Shown here piece after piece: positions 26,157-33,600 of a stretch of 64,000 nucleotides of DNA. A program made the position numbers and the translations under genes. Each line of letters starts with the position of its first letter. Positions within the stretch are counted from its first letter, which is position 1. The notes under the pieces are model-generated. The model saw only the letters and a list, made by a program, of their open reading frames with translations, was not told the origin of the DNA and did not search any database. The stretch comes from CAZEDM01 sp964511075 (GTDB lineage Bacteria; Zixibacteria; MSB-5A5; RBG-16-43-9): positions 310,001-374,000 of the forward strand of contig CAZEDM010000001.1 in the NCBI GenBank assembly GCA_964511075.1, read 5' to 3'.

Positions 26157-26300
26157 CTATTCTATGCCAATACAGGAGAGACATAAGGCAGAGCCGTTGA
26201 TCCTGGTCTCCTCGAAGTCGCCTAACCTGATTCCATAGAAAATAAATGCTAAGAATATCAGTAAAACAAAAACCCTAAGCAGTTTCTTCAGATATTTCAT
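26157..26300 (-). CDS. 47-aa membrane-anchored CxxC peptide
   Basis: A short frame just upstream of the polyferredoxin gene. ATG at 26300 with AAGGTAGGAATTG before it. The product is one N-terminal membrane helix (KKLLRVFVLLIFLAFIFYG) followed by a short exposed tail with the motif ALCLSCIGIE at the C-terminus. The paired Cys and its position at the head of a redox operon suggest that it is a real gene, perhaps a redox relay or cluster ligand. It is well below usual gene-calling length limits. Confidence 0.65.
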   Translation of the reverse strand: MKYLKKLLRVFVLLIFLAFIFYGIRLGDFEETRINGSALCLSCIGIE

Positions 26301-26353
26301 CAATTCCTACCTTATTAAGGCCGAAACAAAACCAAAACAGTCCTTTTATCTTA

Positions 26354-26381
26354 AATATAACATAAATACCATCTTTGTCAA
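26354..26381 (-). promoter_or_regulatory. Promoter for the polyferredoxin/thioredoxin operon
   Basis: On the minus strand: -35 TTGACA, 16-bp spacer, -10 TATATT. It would start transcription about 45 bases before the 47-aa gene. Best sigma-70 match in this part of the window. Confidence 0.55.
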
Positions 26382-26594
26382 TAATTTACTACGATTCCTC
26401 TTTTTAGGGGAATAGTGATAGGCAGTAGAAAAGAAGAATTTGGTGTGTCCGTTAGATGGATCTCAAGATCATAAAATCGCATCTGACACAAGTAATTCAT
26501 CATAAAACAAGACTATTCCATTGGTCGTAATCTTAGTCTTTGATTGAGCTTAGAGAGGTTACCTCATGTAAATTCTTAAATAAGATAATTCTTC

Positions 26595-26622
26595 TTGACT
26601 TTTTTCTTTTTTATATTATACT
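26595..26622 (+). promoter_or_regulatory. Promoter for the candidate selenoprotein gene
   Basis: -35 TTGACT (26595-26600), 16-bp spacer, -10 TATACT (26617-26622). It would give a leader of about 110 nt before the ATG at 26740. Divergent from the minus-strand promoter at 26354-26381. Confidence 0.45.
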
Positions 26623-26739
26623 ATTTAAAAGTAAGTAGTATTGAGAAAGAGAATCAGCCTGCTTATTTTTGAATGAGAGAGGGGGGGGAGTAGAAATTAA
26701 AAAACTTGATGGCCATAAACCAATCATAGGAGGAGGAAA

Positions 26740-28056
26740 ATGCACAGGAGGATTCAGCTTGGTAAATTCATTATTACCGCTGTTACATTAAGCTTGATTT
26801 TTTCCAGCGTGGGGATTCTTGCTCCCTCATTAACCTCGGGAGAGAGCAGTTCCTTTACCCACGCGGTCTTTACGGAGTTTGGAACCGCCACCTGGTGACC
26901 ATATTGTAAATATGCAGGTGCTGCATTAAAAAACTTATATGCCGAAGGGGCTTATCCGTTTTTTTACGTTTCATTAGTCGATGACAAAAACCAGCATGCG
27001 GCCTGGAGGATAAATGATTATAATCAACAATATTTTCCGACCGTCTTTTTTGACGGAGGGTACAGGCTTAACGTTGGTGCGGGAAGCATATCCGGTGCAA
27101 GGACAGATTATATTGCAAGTATTAACGCCTGCGGTAGCAGGGCAGTGAATGATATAGATCTAAGTCTGTCACTTGCCTGGCTGGGGCTCGCCAGAATAAG
27201 TGTGGTGGTTACCGTCCAGAATAATGAGGACAGCAGCTATCAGGGGCATCTCCGGGCGTATGTCACGGAGACTGTCTCAACATTGGGATGGGGGACCGAT
27301 GCTCAAGGGGACCCTTATGCTTTTACCTTCCTGGACTATGCATTTGATGAGAGCGTCTACGTTGAGGCCGGGAGCACCTGGAAGGATTCGACCGTTTGGA
27401 GTGGATATCAGCATTCAGATGGGGTAGGCCATAATTTTGGAAATATAACTCCTGATAACATCACGGTCATTGCAGCGGTTTTCGATACGACCTGGCATCA
27501 GGGCTATTCCTATCCGCCCAGTTCCTATCCTTTTGATGCTTATTATGTGGATGAGGCAGCAGCTGTATGGATTAATTACCCCCCTAATACCCCGGCTGTG
27601 CTTCAGCCAGGAGATTCTGCAATACTGGTAAATCCCAATACCAGCCTGAGCTGGAGTGGTGGAGATCCAAATTATTTTGATCAGCTTGTCTACGATGTAT
27701 ACTTCGATACAGCCAATCCTCCGCAACTGGTGAACAGCCAATCTGCCACTACCTACAACCCGGGAACGATGGAATACGGCACAACTTATTACTGGCAGAT
27801 TATGGCAAGCGATGCGGATACCTCAATCACCAGTCCGATCTGGAGCTTCACCACGATATCCCTGGGGGACTGCAATAGAGACGCACAGGTAAATATCTCA
27901 GACGTTATCTATTTAGTCAATTATCTGTTTAAGTACGGACCTGCACCTAACCCGGCTGAGGTGGGGGATGTCGATTGTAGCGGCAGCATAACTGTTTCCG
28001 ATGTAATCTATCTGATAAATTACTTTTTCAAAGGAGGACCGGCTCCGCAGTGTTAG
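26740..28056 (+). CDS. Candidate selenoprotein: Omp28-like exported thioredoxin (UxxC) with dockerin tail
   Basis: One reading frame of 438 codons with a single in-frame TGA at 26896-26898 (codon 53). The ATG at 26740 has a strong Shine-Dalgarno (AGGAGGAGGAAA) and a signal peptide. Around the TGA the protein reads FGTATW-U-PYCKYA, so the TGA replaces the first Cys of a thioredoxin CPYC site. The rest of the fold continues on the other side (YPFFYVSLVDDKN, then cis-Pro YFPTVFFDGGY). A beta-sandwich (~136-260), an FnIII-like domain (~280-370) and a double dockerin (376-438, GDCNRDAQVNISDVIYLVNY) follow. TGA is a normal stop elsewhere in the window. The alternative is a nonsense pseudogene; intact sequence on both sides and the SECIS-like hairpin argue against that. 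Confidence 0.72.
26896..26941 (+). promoter_or_regulatory. Bacterial SECIS-like element after the in-frame TGA
   Basis: Right after the TGA, ATGCAG-GTG-CTGCAT (26912-26926) forms a 6-bp stem with a 3-nt loop starting with G, 19 nt downstream of the TGA. An outer helix CATAT (26900-26904) / ATATG (26937-26941) can extend it. The apical TGCAGGT and its distance from the TGA resemble the E. coli fdhF SECIS (from memory). It would recruit SelB with Sec-tRNA. Confidence 0.6.
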
Positions 28057-28322
28057 GGTTATCTTAAAATAAGAGGAAGGGGCTTGAATAATCGTTCTCT
28101 TCGGTAAACTGAGAAGTTCTAAACTTGTACCCGGGGGAACTTTATTTTTCCCATGCCTAAATTCGCCCTAACGCTTATTAGTGCCGTCCAACTGGGGCTC
28201 CGTAAAAGAAAAGTTCTAAATTATTGACTGCTCCCTCTAGAGGGGTCAGCCTAATCCAATGTCTTGCAGAAAATAATAAGCCTCGGCAAGATAACGAGGT
28301 TAATACTTTTAGCAATGCCAAG

Positions 28323-28784
28323 CTAATAAACTCTATCTTCCCTGAGGATCCTGAAGTTTAATAATTCGGATATATAAGAATCTATGGAGCATTTATCTTC
28401 TTGCTCAATCCTTTGATTTATTTCTTTTTTTATCCGAAGATAGTCATCTCTGATATTCTCCGGGAGGGAACTCTCAATTTTCACCAATACTCTTCGTGCT
28501 GCTTCTTTCAGGGCAGGGGTGGAACTGATGGCCTCGCAATATAACCCCAGACAGAGGGCGATGTATTCATCAGTTGATAGGTTCAAGGTAGGTAAGAAAG
28601 TTCCGGTTAAGAACCTGTATCCTTCTTCATAAAAGATAGGGATATTGGCAGAGGATATGGCGTTAATATCCCGGTAGATGGTCCTCTCCGAGACGCCACA
28701 TTCTTTCGCCAGATCCTTTGCCGTGAGGTTTCTTCTGGTTCTTATCAGATTTAAAATAAACAGTAACCGATCCGCTTTACTCAT
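28323..28784 (-). CDS. HTH_11 (DeoR/WYL-type) transcriptional regulator, short
   Basis: 153 aa. The N-terminal ~60 residues are a winged helix-turn-helix (ADRLLFILNLIRTRRNLTAKDLAKECGVSERTIYRDINAIS...). The following region begins like a WYL-type regulator (FYEEGYRFLTGTFLPTLNLSTDEYIAL) but stops after a helical segment, without the WYL domain. It is probably a natural short form. It begins 22 bases after the NtrC-like ATPase gene and is likely in the same transcript. Confidence 0.8.
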   Translation of the reverse strand: MSKADRLLFILNLIRTRRNLTAKDLAKECGVSERTIYRDINAISSANIPIFYEEGYRFLTGTFLPTLNLSTDEYIALCLGLYCEAISSTPALKEAARRVLVKIESSLPENIRDDYLRIKKEINQRIEQEDKCSIDSYISELLNFRILREDRVY

Positions 28785-28806
28785 AATTGATTCCTTTCCG
28801 CAGTGA

Positions 28807-29562
28807 TCAAGCTATGAAACTGTTAATGCTTAGAAGTTTCTGACTTTTTACCAACCTCCCTGAGAGAACTTCTGGTTTTATCAGGTCATCATCCTGAGTT
28901 AGAGCCACTGCCCTCTCGATTTCACTCCGCAGCTCATGTATATTATTGGGCCAGCAGTAATCTATAAAAAAATAATAGGTCTCAAAGGAGAAACCCGACA
29001 CCCTTCGATTGAGCTGTCTGTTTACAGACTCCAGGATCTTGTGCATCAAAGTGCCAAGCTCCTGCTTTCTATCTCTTAAAGGAGGTATTGCTATCCTGAG
29101 CGGGAACAGCTCCAAGAAATAGTTACGAGACGGATCGTTCTGTGCTCTTTCATTTTTGTGCTTTTTTTCAGAGGAAGCAATCAAACCCAGCTGATGAAGC
29201 TGGCTTCTGGAAAGCCCGCCTCTTTTTGCCTTACTCTCCAGAAGTTCAAGAATCTTAAGTTGCATTTGCGAGCTTAAAAGATCAATCCTCCTGAAAAAAT
29301 AGGTATTTCTTTTACCGGGGTCTGCATTCGTCAATGGGATCAGGTGATTTTGCGCCAGATACTCTAAGATACTATGCTGGGAAGAATGGCCACATTCCCA
29401 ATCAAAGATAATAAAATCCCCCTGGTGGCCTCTTTTTTCGTGAATCATTCTGGCAAAACACTCTTTGCCCACTCCGCTTTCACCCTCCAAGACCACATTC
29501 AAAAATTTGACAGTGGTCAGTTCCAGTTTCTTATAAAAATTCTCGATATTCGTGTTACTCAT
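28807..29562 (-). CDS. Degenerate NtrC-type AAA+ ATPase without DNA-binding domain
   Basis: 251 aa covering only a sigma-54-activator-type AAA+ module. Walker A EGESGVGKE (26-34), the PPLRDRKQELG segment (sensor region) and CWPNNIHELRSEIERAV are clear. But the GAFTGA loop is gone, and the Walker B position reads TYFFRRIDLLS instead of TLFLDEI, so both the catalytic acidic pair and sigma-54 contact are missing. There is no receiver, GAF or Fis domain. It may be a regulatory ATP-binding scaffold. Located between the large kinase/NtrC-like fusion and an HTH gene. Confidence 0.75.
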   Translation of the reverse strand: MSNTNIENFYKKLELTTVKFLNVVLEGESGVGKECFARMIHEKRGHQGDFIIFDWECGHSSQHSILEYLAQNHLIPLTNADPGKRNTYFFRRIDLLSSQMQLKILELLESKAKRGGLSRSQLHQLGLIASSEKKHKNERAQNDPSRNYFLELFPLRIAIPPLRDRKQELGTLMHKILESVNRQLNRRVSGFSFETYYFFIDYCWPNNIHELRSEIERAVALTQDDDLIKPEVLSGRLVKSQKLLSINSFIA

Positions 29563-29706
29563 CTCATCCCCCTAAAAAAACTTATTCTCCTTCCTATCCA
29601 TAGGAAATCCTGCTTTCTCAGTAGGCTATCCCGGCTAAAATTAACCCTCATATCTTTTTTAATGGCATTACCAACCCCTGTAATCCTCAGGAAGCTTTCT
29701 ATATAA

Positions 29707-29844
29707 TTATTTGCCCCTCAGAGGCTTCATTTTTTCCCATATTTTTGTCCCAAGCTCTTCCATTTGCTTAAGTGATACAGGCAACTTATTCTCATAAACC
29801 CAGTCAACGATTATATCATATATTAGTTGCTTTGATAATACCAT
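29707..29844 (-). CDS. Small protein (45 aa), unknown
   Basis: ATG with a perfect Shine-Dalgarno (CAGGAGGAAGTA). The product is acidic-aromatic and helical (LIYDIIVDWVYENKLPVSL, EELGTKIWEKMKPLRGK), cytoplasmic, with no known domain. The strength of its ribosome-binding site and its location upstream of the regulatory pair suggest a real gene. Confidence 0.55.
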   Translation of the reverse strand: MVLSKQLIYDIIVDWVYENKLPVSLKQMEELGTKIWEKMKPLRGK

Positions 29845-30062
29845 TACTTCCTCCTGTCTCATCTCTTCCATAACTTTATATCCTGCTATAGTTCAATAAT
29901 ACGATCCCCTGTTTCAGTCTTCTCTTACCCTGTCCTCCACACGACCCGGTAAAGGCCCCCCTTTTTCTCTTGGTCAGTAGAACCTTTGCTTCTCCTCCAT
30001 GAACAGGCCCATTACCCCTCTACCCTGACCAAGAGAAAAAGACGGACTTCCTTTCTCTTTGT

Positions 30063-30281
30063 TCAAAGTATTATGCTCAAGCTGACAAGAAGAAGGAGTG
30101 GCTCCCCAGAAGTGGTAGTCTCTCCGTTGTTAGATGGTGACGAGTTCAACCCGTCGCCTGGCTGTCCAATTCCGTCGTCTGCAGAAGCTACAGCTGGTAT
30201 TCCAATGAGCAATAGAGCGAAAAAAATTGTTATGATAACTAACCCAACCGCCCCCTCTCTCCAGTTTGTCACTCCTCTCAT
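30063..30281 (-). CDS. Small exported peptide (72 aa), unknown
   Basis: It has a positively charged start, a hydrophobic signal or anchor (AVGLVIITIFFALLLIGIPAVASA), a Gly/Asp/Ser-rich linker (DDGIGQPGDGLNSSPSNNGE) and a second hydrophobic C-terminus (PLLLLVSLSIIL). GGAGG precedes the ATG by only four bases. It may be a small surface or signalling peptide linked to the adjacent regulators; unproven. Confidence 0.45.
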   Translation of the reverse strand: MRGVTNWREGAVGLVIITIFFALLLIGIPAVASADDGIGQPGDGLNSSPSNNGETTTSGEPLLLLVSLSIIL

Positions 30282-30615
30282 AAGTCCTCCCGGCTTATAG
30301 GTGAAAGGTTTAAAAACTTTTTCAAGAGGACTTATTTCAAAAAGAATGCCGCTTATCTATTAAAAATAAGGAAGATGGGAAATACTGTATGTCGTTGTGG
30401 TATTAAGAATTAAGCTGATATGTTTCTGATAGTTTTACAGAGGACAAAGACAACCAAAACAGGAAACTCGTCGATTTTGACGAGTTAAAAGAAATTGTAG
30501 CTTTAATTGATTGAAATGCAAAGAATTAAAAGAAAAAGTCATTTAGTGCATATATAAATCAGAACATAATAAAATTTAAGTGATTGATAGTTATGATGGT
30601 TGGATAGCTTCCTCG
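30282..30615. other. Intergenic region with a TCGTC/GACGA hairpin
   Basis: 334 bp, A+T-rich, no gene. It holds the perfect inverted repeat AACTCGTC-GATTTT-GACGAGTT (30465-30486). A related one, TCGTC-ATTTTC-GACGA, spans the stop codon of the downstream kinase gene (about 30614-30629). Confidence 0.5.
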
Positions 30616-33600
30616 TCATTTTCGACGAATGCTGCCTTTAAATTTTTTGATTTTATGTTTTGCCATTTTCCTTCTCAAAGTTGCTTCACTTATTCCCAAT
30701 TGGGAAGCTGTCTTCACTTGATTCCAGTTGTTTTTCTCTAAGGCTTGAAGGATCATTTCTTTCTCTATATGATCCAGGACATCCTTTAAGTTCTGATGAG
30801 AAGTTAGTAATTTTTTCTCTTTTTGAATCTGGGTTTTTGTAGGCAAATAGTCCTTCGGGAAAAAGCCATTCTCCGAAAATAAAACGGCTCTTTCTATTAG
30901 ATTAGCCAATTCCCTTACATTTCCGGGCCAGGGAAAATCCATCAAAAGATTCATAATCTTAACCGGGATTTTTATCTTGGATTTTTTGCTTTCCCCGGAG
31001 AATTTCTCCAAGAAGAAATCGACTATATAAGGGATATCCTCTTTTCTTTCCCTCAGAGGTGGTATTTTAATCGTCACCGGGTTTAATCTGTAAAAGAGGT
31101 CCTTTCTAAAGAGGTTGTTTCTTATGCATTCCTCCAGGTCCTTATTGGTAGCAGATATCACTCTGATGTCAACTTTGATGATTCTGCTGCCTCCTACTCT
31201 CTCGAATTCCCTTTCCTGAAGCACCCTTAGCACCTTTGCCTGGGTAGACAAGCTCATATCTCCAATCTCATCAAAGAATATAGTCCCTTTGTCCGCCTGT
31301 TTGAATTTTCCGTCTCGCATAGCCACTCCCGTAGCTACTTTTTCCTCCACGCCAAAAAGCTCGCTTTCCAGAAGTGACTCAGGCAGAGCAGCGCAGTTAA
31401 CTTTTACAAAAGGGTTGTCCTTACGAATGCTGGTATGATGTATCAGGTTAGCAATCAGCTCCTTGCCGGTTCCGCTTTCTCCCAAAAGCAGCACGCTAGT
31501 TTTGCTGTTTGCCACCTTCTCCACCATGTTAAATACCTCCTGCATTCTCTTGCTTTTGCCAACGATATTGGGATAACTATAGGCTTGTCTGATATCATTC
31601 TTGAGCTGAAAGATCTCCTCATTCAGTTGGTAATACAGCTGGGCTTTCTCCAGGGCAACTGCCACCAGATTGGCAAAGGCCTTTAGGAAGTTTGAATCCT
31701 CTCTGGAGAACATTCCAGCCAGAGAACGGTGATCAACATAGATCGTTCCCAAGGTCTTATGCCCGGCAGTTAGGGGAACGCATAAGATGGAGAGGATATT
31801 ATGGGTGATTACACTCTGGTATAAACTTGTCTCCGGGTCGTTTTTGGCATCCTCGATTATCAGCGGCTCATTGGTTATTAAAACATCCTTGATTACTCTA
31901 CGGCTGATGCTTAAAGCATCCCGCTTGGTCTCTGATTCTATTCCCCTTACAGCTTTCAGCTCCAGACTGTCATCTTCGGGGTAATAGAGTATAACCGCAG
32001 CTCTTTCAGCACTGAGATGCTCTATGGCTAAATCCAAAATCCTGTCTAAAAGCTCATCCAGATCGGTGAGATCATTCAGGAGCTTACTTATCTGGTAGAG
32101 CACCTGTGTCCTCTGCTGATCTGCCTGGCTCAAATGACTTACACCCTGCAGAAGTTTCTCACATTCCGAAGCCTTGGGAATGATTCCCATGCCTCTGAAT
32201 ATGTTCAGGGATTCCCTCAGATATCCTCTGACCTCCTTTAATCTGTTCCGCTTTAATTTTATCCTGCCAACTTCCAAATAAGTTAACCCCAGTTCATATC
32301 TCATCTTGAGTTTTCTGAAGATATCTACCGCTTCCAGGAGTTTCCTCAGGCTTTGCTCAGCATTATTTTTTTGAAGTAATATAAAGCCATTTACTTTATG
32401 GAACTTCCCTTTCAGACTCTCATCATCAACTGAGTCAAGCAACTTCTCCGCATAACTCAAGTGTATTTCAGCCTCCGTGGTGTTATTTTGTCTAAGTCCC
32501 AATTCAACCAAGGATAACGAGACATCCAGCATTCTATTTTGATTCCCCAGAGCATCAAATAACTTAAGGCTTTTCTTCAATTGGGCCAAGGAGGTGGAGA
32601 AGTCACCTGTTTCGAGATTCAATCTTCCCAAAAGTCTTAAGGTCTCGGCCATTCTGGGCTTGCCAGAAAGTTCCTCTCTTATCCGCAGGCTTCTTTCCAG
32701 ATGGCTTTTAGCCCTGGGCCAGTTCTCTTGGAGCAGGTACACCTCGCCCAGACTGAAGCTGCAATCTGCTACTCCTAATTTGTCCTTAAGGGCATGAAAC
32801 AGCCTGAGGGCCTTGGAATAGTTTTCAATCGACTTATTTAAGCTTCCCCTTCTTAGATGTACCAGCCCTAAGTTGCTGAAAGAAATAGCCAGGCCATTCT
32901 GGTCCTCCATTTTCACCTTGAGCTCACAGCTTTTTTGATGGTGCTCTAAAGATTTGTCCCATTCATATAAATTTTCATAAGCCAAAGCCAAATTATTATA
33001 AAGGAAAGACAGGCTGGCGATATTTCCCTGTTTCTCCTCAAAGGGCAATGCCTTTTCAAAGTAATTAAGCGCTTCCTTTGGGTTCCCTTTGTTCCTGGCA
33101 AGAAGTCCCAGGTTCATATTCACCGTGGCTAAACTTTTTTCATCCTCGAGCTCTTCAAAGATAGCCAAGCTCTTCTGGTAAGAGCTCGATGCTTTGCTGA
33201 ATTCTCCTAATTCCCAGTAAACTACCCCCAGACCGTTATAGGCTAACCCCAATTCCCTGGAGGCGTGTTTTTTCAGAGTTTCAATTGATTTCTGGAAATA
33301 AGATATAGCTTGTGAATAGTCACGTTTTCTTTGACACACCCACCCAAGGGTAGTATTGAGTTCCGACGCTATATTCGAGGACTGAGGTTTGCCAGCTAAG
33401 GAGAGTCCATCATTCAAAATCTCGATCGCTTTTTCATACTCACCTTTCCTCAAGTATATGACGCCTGTTTCCTGATAGAGCTTAGCTATACGATCAGGAT
33501 CCTTCCTCTCACGTTTACAAAGGCTTATTGCTTCCCCGTAACAGGCTAGGGCTTTATCGAAACCGCCGGTAATTCCATACTGGTTGCCAAGTTTCGACCA

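Noticed and set aside
26690..26700. G-run upstream of the candidate selenoprotein as a phase-variable tract
   Set aside because: It is short, outside the reading frame and not placed between promoter boxes; no support beyond its presence.
26896..26898. Genome-wide recoding of TGA to Gly or Trp as explanation for the in-frame TGA
   Set aside because: TGA clearly ends many genes here (GNAT, GT4 with its ATGA overlap, the KAP ATPase, glutaredoxin), and the residue needed at this place is Cys/Sec, not Gly or Trp.
27145..28056. Taking the 303-aa frame from 27145 as the complete gene
   Set aside because: It starts inside a beta-sandwich, has no ribosome-binding site or signal peptide, and the frame continues upstream to a good ATG with a single TGA.
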